Below are positions 24,326 through 38,760 of a stretch of 64,000 bases of DNA, piece by piece. The DNA comes from Anisodus tanguticus (lineage: Eukaryota; Streptophyta; Magnoliopsida; Solanales; Solanaceae): positions 16,072,018 to 16,136,017 of the forward strand of contig CM067548.1 of NCBI GenBank assembly GCA_034509755.1, written 5' to 3'. Position 1 is the stretch's first letter, and every line of letters begins with the position of its first letter. Under the pieces are notes generated by a model. It was not told the origin of the DNA. It searched no databases and worked only from the letters and a program-made list of their open reading frames with translations. Both the position numbers and the translations under genes were made by a program.

Positions 24326-25830
24326 ATTACATCATTAAACTAGAGTGATGAGTGTATCACTTAGGCTAGAATTACATCACCTTACTCGATATATACCATA
24401 ATGAAAACCATGACCATCTCGAGTGATGAACTAATATCACTTAGGCATTACATCATATAAATGAAAACCATGACCATCTCGAGTGAGCTAATATAGATCA
24501 TTGATGAGTCATCACTTAACTTCGATATAGAATGAAAACCATGACCATCTCGGCTTGCATTACATCATTAAACTTGAGTCAACTTAGGCACTTAGGCTAG
24601 AATTACATCACCTCGACTCGATATAGAATGAAAAAACCATTACCATCTCGGCTGGCATTACATTATTCAACTAGAGTGACGACTACAACACTTGGGCTAG
24701 AATTACATCTCCCGACTATATATTGAATGAAAACCATGAGCATGTTGGGCCGGAATTACATCATTCAACCGGAGTGATGACCGCAACACTTGGGCCGGAG
24801 TTACATCACCTAACTCGATATAGAATGAAATGCATGACCACCTCGGCTTGCATTACATTAGTAAACTGGAGTGACAACTGCATCACTTAGGTTGAAATTA
24901 CATTACCTGACTCAATATAGAATGAAAACCATGAAATCTCGGTGACATTACATCATTAAACTAGAGTTATGATTGTATCACTTAGGCTAGAATTACATTA
25001 CCTCGACTCTATATAGAATGAAAACCATGACCATCTCGGTGCCGGCATTACATCATTCAACCGGAGTGATGACCGTAGCACTTGGGCCGGAGTTACATCA
25101 CCTAACTCGATATAGAATGAAATCCATGACCACCTCGGCTTGCATTGCATTACATCATTAAACTGGAGTGACAACTGCATCACTTAGGCTCGAATTACAT
25201 CACCTGACGCGATATAGAATGAAAACCATTACCATCTCGGCTGGCATTACATTATTCAACTAGAGTGACGACAACAACACTTGGGCTAGAATTACATCTC
25301 CTGACTATATATTGAATGAAAACCATGAGCATGCTGGGCTGGTATTACATCATTCAACTGGAGTGATGACTGCAACACTTGGGCCGGAGTTACATCACCT
25401 AACTCGATATAGAATGAAATCCCTGACCACCTCGGCTTGCATTACATTATTAAACTGGAGTGACAATTGCATCACTTAGGTTGAAATTACATTACCTGAC
25501 TCGATATAGAATGAAAACCATGAAATCTCGGCTGACATTACATCATTAAACTAGAGTTATGATTGTATCACTTAGGCTAGAATTACATCACCTTACTCGA
25601 TATAGAATGAAAACCATGACCATCTCGGCTGGCATTACATCATTCAACCGGAGGAGTGATGACCGTAGCACTTGGGCCGGAGTTACATCACCTAACTCGA
25701 TATAGAATGAAATCCATGACCACGTCGACTTGCATTAAATCATCAAACTCGGAGTGAAAACAACATCACTTAGGTCGAAATTACATTACCTCGACTCGAT
25801 ATAGAAAGAAACCCATGAAATCTCGACTAC
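24326..25830 (+). repeat. HOR unit, 14-mer plus ~150 bp scrambled insert
   Basis: 1,505 bp. The excess length sits between D and F1 at about 24,382-24,600. The rest follows the reference order. Confidence 0.75.
24382..24600 (+). other. Scrambled D/E junction, ~220 bp
   Basis: Repeats of CATGACCATCTCGAGTGA and shuffled CACTTAGG and ACATCAT pieces. Longest insert of this kind after D, with the flanking monomers regular. Confidence 0.75.
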
Positions 25831-25857
25831 ATTACATCATTAAACTAGAGTGATGAG

Positions 25858-25990
25858 TGTATCACTTAGGAAAACTATGAATTACATCACCTACACATTA
25901 AAACTAGAGTGATATAGAATAGATACATCACCTAACTCGATATAGAATGAAAACCATGACCATCTCGATCTTGGCTAATCATCATTAAAC
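25858..25990 (+). other. Scrambled D/E junction
   Basis: D breaks inside its CACTTAGG word (AGGAAAACTATGAATTAC), with shuffled pieces until a normal E1 TAATCATCATT near 25,976. Confidence 0.75.
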
Positions 25991-26565
25991 TTGAGTCATG
26001 ACCGTATCACTTAGGCTAGAATTACATCACCTTACGACTCGATATAGAATGAAAACCATTACCATCTCGGTGGCTTACATTACATTATTCAACTAGAGTG
26101 ACGACTACAACACTTGGGCTAGAATTACATCTCCCGACTATATATTGAATGAAAACCATGAGCATGTTGGTTGGAATTACATCATTCAACCGGAGTGAGT
26201 GATGACCGCAACACTTGGGCCGGAGTTACATCACCTAACTCGATATAGAATGAAATCCATGACCACCTCGCTTGCATTACATTATTAAACCGGAGTGACA
26301 ACCGCATCACTTAGGTTGAAATTACATTACCCGACTCGATATAGAATGAAAACCATGAAATCTCGGCCGACATTACATCATTAAACTAGAGTTATGATTG
26401 TATCACTTAGGCTAGAATTACATCACCCGACTCTATATAGAATGAAAACCATGACCATCTCGGGCGGGCATTACATCATTCAACCGGAGTGATGATGACG
26501 TAGCACTTGGGCCGTTACATCACCTAACTCGATATAGAATGAAATCCATGACCACCTCGGCTTGC

Positions 26566-26666
26566 ATTACATCATTAAACCGGAGTGAGTGAAAACAACA
26601 TCACTTAGGTCGAAATTACATTACACTTACTCGATATAGAATGAAAACCATTACCATCTCGGTGGC
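26566..26666 (+). repeat. Chimeric monomer G/E
   Basis: The front half is G (GTGAAAACAACATC, TTAGGTCGAAATTAC), the back half is E (GAAAACCATTACCATCTCGG). It sits where the second hexamer should begin and marks a deletion junction. Confidence 0.75.
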
Positions 26667-26979
26667 ATTACATTATTAAACTAGAGTTACGACATTACAT
26701 CATCACTTAGGACTAGAATTACATCACTACTATATATAGAATGAAAACCATGACCATCTCGGGCCGGCATTACATCATTCAACCGGAGTGATGACCGTAG
26801 CACTTGGGCCGAGTTACATCACCTAACTCGATATAGAATGAAATCCATGACCACGTCGACTTGCATTAAATCATCAAACTGGAGTGAAAACAACATCACT
26901 TAGGTCGAAATTACATTACCTCGACTCGATATATTAAACTAAAACCATGAAATTACATCGACTCGCATTACTCGACGGC

Positions 26980-28978
26980 ATTACATCATTAAACTAGAGT
27001 GATGAGTGTATCACTTAGGCTAGAATTACATCACCTTACTCGATATAGAATGAAAACCATGACCATCTCGACTCGCATTAATCATCATTAAACTTGAGTC
27101 ATGACCGTATCACTTAGGCTAGAATTACATCACCTCGACTCGATATAGAATGAAAACCATTACCATCTCGGCCGGCATTACATTATTCAACTAGAGTGAC
27201 GACTACAACACTTGGGCTAGAATTACACTCCCGACTATATATTGAATGAAAACCATGAGCATGTTGGCTGGAATTACATCATTCAACCGGAGTGATGACC
27301 GCAACACTTGGGCCGGAGTTACATCACCTAACTCGATATAGAATGAAATGCATGACCACCTCGGCTTGCATTACATTATTAAACCGGAGTGACAACCGCA
27401 TCACTTAGGTTGAAATTACATTACCTCGACTCAATATAGAATGAAAACCATGAAATCTCGGCCGACATTACATCATTAAACTAGAGTTATGATTGTATCA
27501 CTTAGGCTAGAATTACATTACCTCACTCTATATAGAATGAAAACCATGACCATCTCGGGCCGGCATTACATCATTCAACTCGAGTGATGATCGTAGCACT
27601 TGGGCCGGCCGAGTTACATCACCTAACTCGATATAGAATGAAATCCATGACCACCTCGACTTGCATTACATCATTAAACTCGGAGTGACAACTGCATCAC
27701 TTAGGCTCGAATTACATTAGGCTCGACATCACACCGACGCGATATAGAATGAAAACCATTACCATCTCGGTTGGCATTACATTATTCAACTAGAGTGACG
27801 ACAACAACACTTGGGCTAGAATTACATCTCCTGAATATATATTGAATGAAAACCATGAATGCTCTGGCTGGTATTACATCATTCAACTGGAGTGATGACT
27901 GCAACACTTGGGCCGGAGTTACATCACCTAACTCGATATAGAATGAAATCCATGACCACCTCGGCTTGCATTACATTATTAAACTGGAGTGACAACTGCA
28001 TCACTTAGGTTGAAATTACATTACCTGACTCAATATAGAATGAAAACCATGAAATCTCGGCTGACATTACATCATTAAACTAGAGTTATGATTGTATCAC
28101 TTAGGCTAGAATTACATTACCGACTCTATATAGAATGAAAAAAACCATGACCATCTCGGCCGGCATTACATCATTCAACTGGAGTGATGACTGTAGCACT
28201 TGGGCCGGAGTTACATCACCTAACTCGATATAGATATAGAATGAAATCCATGACCACCTCGGCTTGCATTACATCATTAAACTGGAGTGACAACTGCATC
28301 ACTTAGGCTCGAATTACATCACCTGACGCGATATTGAATGAAAACCATTACCATCTCGGTGGCATTACATTATTCAACTAGAGTGACGACAACAACACTT
28401 GGGCTAGAATTACATCTCCCTATATATTGAATGAAAACCATGAGCATGTTGCTGGTATTACATCATTCAACTGGAGTGATGACTGCAACACTTGGGCCGG
28501 AGTTACATCACCTAACTCGATATAGAATGAAATCCATGACCACCTCGGCTTGCATTACATTATTAAACTGGAGTGACAATTGCATCACTTAGGTTGAAAT
28601 TACATTACCTGACTCGATATAGAATGAAAACCATGAAATCTCGGTGACATTACATCATTACATCATTAAACTAGAGTTATGATTGTATCACTTAGGCTTA
28701 GAAACTTACATTACACTTAGGCTAGAATTACATCACCTTATATATAGAATGAAAACCATGACCATCTCGGCATTCAACTGGAGTGATTACATCATTCAAC
28801 TGGAGTGATGACTGTAGCACTTGGGCCGGAGTTACATCACCTAACTCGATATAGAATGAAATCCATGACCACGTCGACTTGCATTAAATCATCAAACTGG
28901 AGTGAAAACAACATCACTTAGGTCGAAATTACATTACCTGACTCGATATAGAAAGAAACCCATGAAATCTCGACTGGC
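26980..28978 (+). repeat. HOR unit, 20-mer (three hexamers)
   Basis: 1,999 bp. D-(EFBCAB)3-G: the E2-F2 pair appears twice (about 27,680 and 28,283), giving one extra hexamer. The last hexamer has the C2 signature GACAATTGC and a scrambled A2 region at 28,640-28,800. Confidence 0.78.
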
Positions 28979-30099
28979 ATTACATCATTAAACTAGAGTG
29001 ATGAGTGTATCACTTAGGCTAGAATTACATCACCTTACTCGATATAGAATGAAAACCATGACCATCTCGACATCATCATTAAACTAATCATCATTAAACT
29101 TACATCACCTAACTACCGATCATTACATCATTAAACTTGAGTGACATTACACTTAGGCTAGAATTACATCACCTGACTCGATATAGAATGAAAACCATTA
29201 CCATCTCGGCTGGCATTACATTATTCAACTAGAGTGACGACTACAACACTTGGGCTAGAATTACATCTCCTGACTATATATTGAATGAAAACCATGAATG
29301 TGTGGGCCGGAATTACATCATTCAACCGGAGTGATGACTGCAACACTTGGGCCGGAGTTACATCACCTAACTCGATATAGAATGAAATCCATGACCACCT
29401 CGGCTTGCATTACATTAGTAAACTGGAGTGACAACTGCATCACTTAGGTTGAAATTACATTACCTGACTCAATATAGAATGAAAACCATGAAATCTCGGC
29501 GACATTACATCATTAAACTAGAGTTATGATTGTATCACTTAGGCTAGAATTACATTACCTGACTCTATATAGAATGAAAACCATGACCATCTCGGCTGGC
29601 ATTACATCATTCAACTGGAGTGATGACTGTAGCACTTGGGCCGGAGTTACATCACCTAACTCGATATAGAATGAAATCCATGACCACCTCGACTTGCATT
29701 ACATCATTAAACTCGAGTGACAACCATGCATCATTGCATCACTTAGGTCGAATTACATTACCTGACTCGATATAGAATGAAAACCATGAAATCTCGACTG
29801 GCATTACTCATTATTAAACTAGAGTGATGATCGTATCACTTAGGCTAGAATTACATCACCTTACTCGATATAGAATGAAAAAACCATGACCATCTCGGGC
29901 CGGCATTACATCATTCAACTGGAGTGATGACTGTAGCACTTGGGCCGGAGTTACATCACCTAACTCGATATAGAATGAAATCCATGACCACGTCGACTTG
30001 CATTAAATCATCAAACTGGAGTGAAAACAACATCACACTTAGGTCGAAATTACATTACCCGACTCGATATAGAAAGAAACCCATGAAATCTCGACCGGC
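28979..30099 (+). repeat. HOR unit, 11-mer
   Basis: 1,121 bp. D, scrambled E1 (29,068-29,160), F-B-C-A-B, then C-like and A/D-like monomers, B4 and G. One trimer of the second hexamer is absent. Confidence 0.72.
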
Positions 30100-31546
30100 A
30101 TTACATCATTAAACTAGAGTGATGAGTGTATCACTTAGGCTAGAATTACATCACCTTACTCGATATAGAATGAAAACCATGACCATCTCGATCGGCATTA
30201 ATCATTAAACTGGAGTGATAATCACTTAGTCATGACCATCACCTTAGGCTATAATTAAATCATCACCTCGACATCATTAAACTAGTGACAACCGCATCAC
30301 TTAGGCTAGAATTACATCACCGACTCGATATAGAATGAAAACCATTACCATCTCGGCATTTACATTATTCAACTAGAGTGACGACTACAACACTTGGCTA
30401 GAGAATTACATCTCCCGACTATATATTGAATGAAAACCATGAGCATGTTGGCCGGAATTACATCATTCAACTCGGAGTGATGATCGCAACACTTGGGCCG
30501 GAGTTACATCACCTAACTCGATATAGAATGAAATGCATGACCACCTCGGCTTGCATTACATTATTAAACCGGAGTGACAACCGCATCACTTAGGTTGAAA
30601 TTACATTACCTGACTCAATATAGAATGAAAACCATGAAATCTCGACTGACATTACATCATTAAACTAGAGTTATGATTGTATCACTTAGGCTAGAATTAC
30701 ATTACCTGACTCTATATAGAATGAAAACCATGACCATCTCGGCGGCATTACATCATTCAACCGGAGTGATGAGTGACCGTACTTGGGCCGAGAGTTACAT
30801 CACCTAACTCGATATAGAATGAAATCCATGACCACCTCGGCTTGCATTACATCATTAAACTCGGAGTGACAACCGCATCACTTAGGCTCGAATTACATCA
30901 CCCAGACGCGATATAGAATGAAAACCATTACCATCTCGGTGGCATTACATTATTCAACTAGAGTGACGACAACAACACTTGGGCTAGAATTACATCTCCC
31001 GACTATATATTGAATGAAAACCATGAGCATGTTGGGCCGGTATTACATCATTCAACCGGAGTGATGATGACAACAACACTTGGGCCGGAGTTACATCACC
31101 TAACTCGATATAGAATGAAATCCATGACCACCTCGGCTTGCATTACATTATTAAACTGGAGTGACAATTGCATCACTTAGGTTGAAATTACATTACCTGA
31201 CTCGATATAGAATGAAAACCATGAAATCTCGGCTGACATTACATCATTAAACTAGAGTTATGACTGTATCACTTAGGCTAGAATTACATCACCTTACTCG
31301 ATATAGAATGAAAAAACCATGACCATCTCGGCTGGGCATTACATCATTCAACCGGAGTGATGATCCGTAGCACTTGGGCCGGAGTTACATCACCTAACTC
31401 GATATAGATGAAATGAATGACCACGTGAAAACTTGGTCGAAATTACATCATCAATAGAAAGAAACCGGAGTGAAAACAACATCACTTAGGTCGAAATTAC
31501 ATTACCTGACTCGATATAGAAAGAAACCCATGAAATCTCGACTGGC
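30100..31546 (+). repeat. HOR unit, 14-mer plus insert
   Basis: 1,447 bp. Scrambled between D and F1 at about 30,185-30,310 and in B4/G at 31,395-31,470; otherwise reference order. Confidence 0.74.
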
Positions 31547-32341
31547 ATTACATCATTAAACTAGAGTGATGAGTGTATCACTTAGGCTAGAATTACATCA
31601 CCTTACTCGATATAGAATGAAAACCATTACCATCTCGATCTTGCAACTATCATCATTAAACTTGAGTCATGACCATCATCACTTAGGCTAGAATTACACT
31701 TAGGCTCACCATCACCGACTCGATATAGAATGAAAACCATTACCATCTCGGTACGGCATTACATTATTCAACTAGAGTGACGACAACAACACTTGGGCTA
31801 GAATTACATCTCCTGACTATATATTGAATGAAAACCATGAGCATGTTGGCTGGAATTACATCATTCAACTGGAGTGATGACTGCAACACTTGGGCCGGAG
31901 TTACATCACCTAACTCGATATAGAATGAAATCCCTGACCACCTCGGCTTGCATTACATTATTAAACCGGAGTGACAACCGCATCACTTAGGTTGAAATTA
32001 CATTACCCGACTCGATATAGAATGAAAACCATGAAATCTCGGCTGACATTACATCATTAAACTAGAGTTATGACTGTATCACTTAGGCTAGAATTACATC
32101 ACCTTACACTATATAGAATGAAAACCATGACCATCTCGGGCCGGCATTACATCATTCAACTGAGTGATGATCGTAGCACTTGGGCCGTCGGCCGTTACAT
32201 CACCTAACTCGATATAGAATGAAATCCATGACCACCACGACTTGCATTAAATCATCAAACTGGAGTGAAAACAACATCACTTAGGTCGAAATTACATTAC
32301 CTGACTCGATATAGAAAGAAACCCATGAAATCTCGACTAGC
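31547..32341 (+). repeat. HOR unit, 8-mer
   Basis: 795 bp. D-E-F-B-C-A-B-G with a single hexamer. The E position is disturbed at about 31,640-31,740, and F has the F2 word GACGACAACAAC. Confidence 0.76.
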
Positions 32342-32429
32342 ATTACATCATTAAACTAGAGTGATGAGTGTATCACTTAGGCTAGAATTACATCACCTTA
32401 CTCGATATAGAATGAAAACCATGACCATC

Positions 32430-32560
32430 TCCTAATATTAATCATTATTAGTGAACTTGAGTCATGACATCACCTATCACTTAAATATGACTAGAATTAC
32501 ATCTCGATATAGAATGACCATCCATCTCGGCATCACTTAGGCTCATCACTTAGGCTAAAT
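32430..32560 (+). other. Scrambled D/E junction
   Basis: Contains CCTAATATTAATCATTATTA and repeated CATCACTTAGGCT. AT-richer than normal monomers. Confidence 0.74.
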
Positions 32561-33009
32561 TACATCACCCGACTCGATATAGAATGAAAACCATTACCAT
32601 CTCGGTGGCATTACATTATTCAACTAGAGTGACGACAACAACACTTGGGCTAGAATTACATCTCCTCGACTATATATTGAATGAAAACCATGAGCATGTT
32701 GGCTGGGGATTACATCATTCAACCGGGAGTGATGACCGCAACACTTGGGCCGGAGTTACATCACCTAACTCGATATAGAATGAAATACATGACCACCTCG
32801 GCTTGCATTACATTAGTAAACTGGAGTGACAACTGCATCACTTAGGTTGAAATTACATTACCTGACTCAATATAGAATGAAAACCATGAAATCTCGGCTG
32901 ACATTACATCATTAAACTAGAGTTATGATTGTATCACTTAGGCTAGAATTACATTACCTTACTCTATATAGAATGAAAACCATGACCATCTCGGTACCGG
33001 CATTACATC

Positions 33010-33190
33010 ATTCAAGTGATGACGGAGTGATGATCGATATAATGAAATCATTGGGCCGAGTTACATCACCTAACTCACTTAGGCTAACTCGATATAGAAT
33101 GAAATCCATGACCACATCTCGATTGCATTACATCATTAAATGAAAACCATGAATCTCGCACCATCATTCAACTGAGTGAAACAACATGAC
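33010..33190 (+). other. Scrambled stretch inside the unit
   Basis: A B monomer is broken into repeated GTGATGA and ACTCGATATAG pieces, followed by a distorted G. Confidence 0.72.
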
Positions 33191-34917
33191 ATCACTTAGG
33201 TCTGAACTTACATTACCCGACTCGATATAGAATGAAAACCATGAAATCTCGGCCGACATTACATCATTAAACTAGAGATGTATCACACTAGGCTAGAATT
33301 ACATTACCCGACTCTATATAGAATGAAAACCATGACCATCTCGGCCGGGCATTACATCATTCAACCGGAGTGATGATCGTAGCACTTGGGCCGGAGTTAC
33401 ATCACCTAACTCGATATAGAATGAAATCCATGACCACCTCGGCTTGCATTACATCATTAAACTCGAGTGACAACTGCATCACTTAGGCTCGAAATTACAT
33501 CACCTGACGCGATATAGAATGAAAACCATTACCATCTCGGTGGCATTACATTATTCAACTAGAGTGACGACAACAACACTTGGGCTAGAATTACATCTCC
33601 TGACTATATATTGAATGAAAACCATGAGCATGTTGGCTGGTATTACATCATTCAACTGGAGTGATGACTGCAACACTTGGGCCGGAGTTACATCACCTAA
33701 CTCGATATAGAATGAAATCCATGACCACCTCGGCTTGCATTACATTATTAAACTGGAGTGACAATTGCATCACTTAGGTTGAAATTACATTACCTGACTC
33801 GATATAGAATGAAAAAACCATGAAATCTCGGCCGACATTATTACATCATTAAACTAGAGTTATGATTGTATCACTTAGGCTAGAATTACATCACCTTACA
33901 CGATATATATAGAATGAAAACCATGACCATCTCGGGCCGGCATTACATCATTCAACCGGAGTGATGACCGTAGCACTTGGGCCGAGTTACATCACCTAAC
34001 TCGATATAGAATGAACCATGACCACGTCGACTTGCATTAAATCATCAAACTGGAGTGAAAACAACATCACTTAGGTCGAAATTACATTACCTGACTCGAT
34101 ATAGAAAGAAACCCATGAAATCTCGACTGCATTACATCATTAAACTAGAGTGATGAGTGTATCACTTAGGCTAGAATTACATCACCTTACTCGATATAGA
34201 ATGAAAACCATGACCATCTCGACTCGGCTAATCATCATTAAACTTGATCATGAGTGATGACCGTATCACTTAGGCTAGAATTACATCACCTACTCGATAT
34301 AGAATGAAAACCATTACCATCTCGAGTGACTGGGCTAGAATTACATTACATAGAATGAAAACCATTACCATCTCGGCTATTACATTATTCAACTAGAGTG
34401 ACGACTACAACACTTGGGCTAGAATTACATCTCCCGACTATATATTGAATGAAAACCATGAGCATGTTGGCCGGAATTACATCATTCAACCGGAGTGATG
34501 ACCGCAACACTTGGGCCGGAGTTACATCACCTAACTCGATATAGAATGAAATGCATGACCACCTTGCTTGCATTACATTATTAAACTGGAGTGACAACTG
34601 CATCACTTAGGTTGAAATTACATTACCTGACTCAATATAGAATGAAAACCATGAAATCTCGGCTGACATTACATCATTAAACTAGAGTTATGATTGTATC
34701 ACTTAGGCTAGAATTACATTACCTCGACTCTATATAGAATGAAAACCATGACCATCTCGGCATTACATCATTCAACCGGAGTGATGATGTAGCACTTGGG
34801 CCGGAGTTACATCACCTAACTCGATATAGAATGAAATCCATGACCACCTCGGCTTGCATTACATCATTAAACTCGGAGTGACAACTCGCATCACTTAGGC
34901 TCGAATTACATCACCCG

Positions 34918-35150
34918 ACGATATAGAATGAAAAAAACCATTACCATCTCTACTGGCTGGCATTACATTATTCAACTAGTGACGACAACAACACATTGGG
35001 CTAGAATTACATCATCCCGATCATCGATATATGAATGAAAACCATGATATTGAATGAAAACCATGAGCATGTCGGCTGGTATTACATCATTCAACTCGGA
35101 GTGATGACCGCAGTGACACTCGCTTACACATCTTAAACTAGGGCCGAGTT
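34918..35150 (+). other. Scrambled E2-F2-B3 region, ~230 bp
   Basis: Duplicated GAATGAAAACCATGA pieces and CAGTGACACTCGCTTACAC replace the normal order. Confidence 0.72.
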
Positions 35151-36754
35151 ACATCACCTAACTCGATATAGAATGAAATCCATGACCACCTCGGCTTGCA
35201 TTACATTATTAAACTGGAGTGACAACGCATCACTTAGGTTGAAATTACATTACCTCGACTCGATATAGAATGAAAACCATGAAATCTCTACTGACATTAC
35301 ATCATTAAACTAGAGTTATGATTGTATCACTTAGGCTAGAATTACATCACCTAACTCGATATAGAATGAAAAAACCATGACCATCTCGGCTGGCATTACA
35401 TCATTCAACTGAGTGATGACCGTAGCACTTTGGCACTGAGTTACATCACCTAACACCTAACTCGATATAGAATGAAATCCATGACCACCTCGACTTGCAT
35501 TACATCATCAAACTGGAGTGAAAACAACATCACTTAGGTCGAAATTACATTACCCGACTCGATATAGAATGAAAACCATGAAATCTCGACCGGACATTAC
35601 ATCATTAAACTAGAGTTATGACAACAACACTTAGGCTAGAATTACATCTCCTTACTCGATATATTGAATGAAAACCATGACCATCTCGGCCGGCATTACA
35701 TCATTCAACTCGGAGTGATGACCGTAGCACTTGGGCCGAGTTACATCACCTAACTCGATATAGAATGAAATCCATGACCACCTCGGCTTGCATTACATCA
35801 TTAAACTGGAGTGACAACTGCATCACTTAGGCTCGAAATTACATTACCCGACTCGATATAGAATGAAAACCATGAAATCTCGGCTGACATTACATTATTA
35901 AACTAGAGTTATGACGACATCTCTACAACACTTAGGCTAGAATTACATTACATCTCCTCGACTATATATTGAATGAAAACCATGAGCATGTCGGGCCGGT
36001 ATTACATCATTCAACCGGAGTGATGACATTCGCAGTGATGACTTGGGCACTTGGGCCGAGTTACATCACCTAACTCGATATAGAATGAAATCCATGACCA
36101 CCTCGGCTTGCATTACATTATTAAACTGGAGTGACAATTGCATCACTTTAGGTTGAAATTACATTACCCGACTCGATATAGAATGAAAACCATGAAATCT
36201 CGGCGACATTACATCATTAAACTAGAGTTATGACAACAACACTTAGGCTAGAATTACATCACCTTACTCGATATAGAATGAAAACCATGACCATCTCGGC
36301 CGGCATTACATTACATCATTCAACCGGAGTGATGATCGTAGCACTTGGGCCGGAGTTACATCACCTAACTCGATATAGAATGAAATCCATGACCACCTCG
36401 ACTTGCATTACATCATTAAACCGGAGTGACAACAACATCACTTAGGTCGAAATTACATTACCCGACTCGATATAGAATGAAAACCATGAAATCTCGGCCG
36501 ACATTACATCATTAAACTAGAGTGATGACAACATCACTTAGGCTAGAATTACATCACCTTACTCGATATAGAATGAAAACCATGACCATCTCGGGCTGGC
36601 ATTACATCATTCAACTGGAGTGATGAAACGTATCACACTTGGGCCGGAGAATTACATCACCTAACTCGATATAGAATGAAATCCATGACCACCTCGGCTT
36701 GCATTACATCATTAAACTCGGAGTGACAACCGCATCACTTAGGCTCGAAATTAC

Positions 36755-36905
36755 ATTACCCGACTATATAAATGAAAACCATGACCATCTCGACACTTAA
36801 ACTAGGTATTACATTAAACTAGAGTGATGACAATCACTTAGGCTAGAATTACATCACCTATACTCTCGATATAGATATTGAATGAAAACCATGAGCATCT
36901 CGGGG
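36755..36905 (+). other. Scrambled stretch in the long unit
   Basis: About one and a half monomers of shuffled words, including CGACACTTAAACTAGG; flanked by recognisable C and F/B pieces. Confidence 0.7.
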
Positions 36906-37397
36906 CATTACATCATTCAACCGGAGTGATGACCGCAACACTTGGGCCGAGTTACATCACCTAACTCGATATAGAATGAAATCCATGACCACCTCGGCTT
37001 GCATTACATTATTAAACTGGTGACAAAAATTGCATCACTTAGGTTGAAATTACATTACCCGACTCGATATAGAATGAAAACCATGAAATCTCGGCCGACA
37101 TTACATCATTAAACTAGAGTTATGACCATCACTTAGGCTAGAATTACATCACCTACTCGATATATAGAATGAAAACCATGACCATCCATCTCGGGCATTA
37201 CATCATTCAACTCGGAGTGATGATACATCACTTGGCTCGAGTTACATCACCTAACTCGATATAGAATGAAATCCATCACCACGACTTGCATTACATCATC
37301 AAACCGGAGTGACATCATTAAACTAGAGTGAAATCACTTAGGTCGAAATTACATTACCTGACTCTATATATGAAAAAACCATGAAATCTCGACTGGC

Positions 37398-38760
37398 ATT
37401 ACATCATTAAACTAGAGTGATGAGTGTATCACTTAGGCTAGAATTACATCACCTTACTCGATATAGAATGAAAACCATGACCATCTCGACCGCTTGCTAA
37501 TACATCATTAAACTAGAGTGATGACCGTATCACTTAGGCTAGAATTACATCACCTGACTCGATATAGAATGAAAACCATTACCATCTCGGCTGGCATTAC
37601 ATTATTCAACTAGAGTGACGACAACAACACTTGGGCTAGAATTACATCTCCTGACTATATATTGAATGAAAACCATGAGCATGTTGGCTGGAATACATCA
37701 TTCATTCAACTGGAGTGATGACTGCAACACTTGGGCCGGAGTTACATCACCTAACTCGATATAGAATGAAATGCATGACCACCTCGGCTTGCATTACATT
37801 ATTAAACTGGAGTGACAACTGCATCACTTAGGTTGAAATTACATTACCTGACTCAATATAGAATGAAAACCATGAAATCTCGGCTGACATTACATCATTA
37901 AACTAGAGTTATGATTGTATCACTTAGGCTAGAATTACATTACCTGACTCTATATAGAATGAAAACCATGACCATCTCGGCTGGCATTACATCATTCAAC
38001 TGGAGTGATGACTGTAGCACTTGGGCCGGAGTTACATCACCTAACTCGATATAGAATGAAATCCATGACCACCTCGGCTTGCATTACATCATTAAACTGG
38101 AGTGACAACTGCATCACTTAGGCTCGAATTACATCACCTGACGCGATATAGAATGAAAACCATTACCATCTCGACTGACATTACATTATTCAACTAGAGT
38201 ACGACAACAACACTTGGGCTAGAATTACATCTCCTGACTATATATTGAATGAAAACCATGAGCATGCTGGCTGGTATTACATCATTCAACTGGAGTGATG
38301 ACTGCAACACTTGGGCCGGAGTTACATCACCTAACTCGATATAGAATGAAATCCATGACCACCTCGGCTTGCATTACATTATTAAACTGGAGTGACAATT
38401 GCATCACTTAGGTTGAAATTACATTACCTGACTCGATATAGAATGAAAACCATGAAATCTCGGCTGACATTACATCATTAAACTAGAGTTATGACTGTAT
38501 CACTTAGGCTAGAATTACATCACCTTACACGATATAGAATGAAAACCATGACCATCTCGGCTGGCATTACATCATTCAACTGGAGTGATGACTGTAGCAC
38601 TTGGGCCGGAGTTACATCACCTAACTCGATATAGAATGAAATCCATGACCACGTCGACTTGCATTAAATCATCAAACTCGGAGTGAAAACAACATCATCA
38701 CTGGTCGAAATTACATTACCTGACTCGATATAGAAAGAAACCCATGAAATCTCGACTGGC
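37398..38760 (+). repeat. HOR unit, 14-mer
   Basis: D-(EFBCAB)2-G, 1,363 bp, close to the reference unit with slight disturbance after D (37,485-37,530). Confidence 0.88.

Larger units (their letters stand above)
25831..26979 (+). repeat. HOR unit, about 11-12 monomers, contains G/E chimera
   Basis: 1,149 bp. D and E1 are scrambled (25,858-25,990). After the first hexamer a G/E chimeric monomer at 26,566-26,666 joins to A, B4 and G, so most of the second hexamer is missing. Confidence 0.7.
32342..34130 (+). repeat. HOR unit, about 17-18 monomers, two scrambled zones
   Basis: 1,789 bp. Disrupted after D (32,430-32,560) and in the middle (33,010-33,190), where a G-like piece sits inside the unit. 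The second hexamer, B4 and G are regular. Confidence 0.65.
34131..37397 (+). repeat. Long unit without internal D marker, about 33 monomers
   Basis: 3,267 bp between D markers, far above any other. E-F pairs, a G-like monomer near 35,506 and a D-like monomer near 36,506 lacking GATGAGTG suggest two or more units whose D markers have decayed. It is the most scrambled part of the window (34,230-34,385; 34,918-35,150; 35,930-36,060; 36,755-36,905; 37,180-37,345). Confidence 0.6.

Noticed and set aside
24382..24600. Transposon insertion in the scrambled stretches
   Set aside because: No terminal repeats, target duplication, coding sequence or poly-A tail. Every piece of 10 or more bases comes from the satellite itself.
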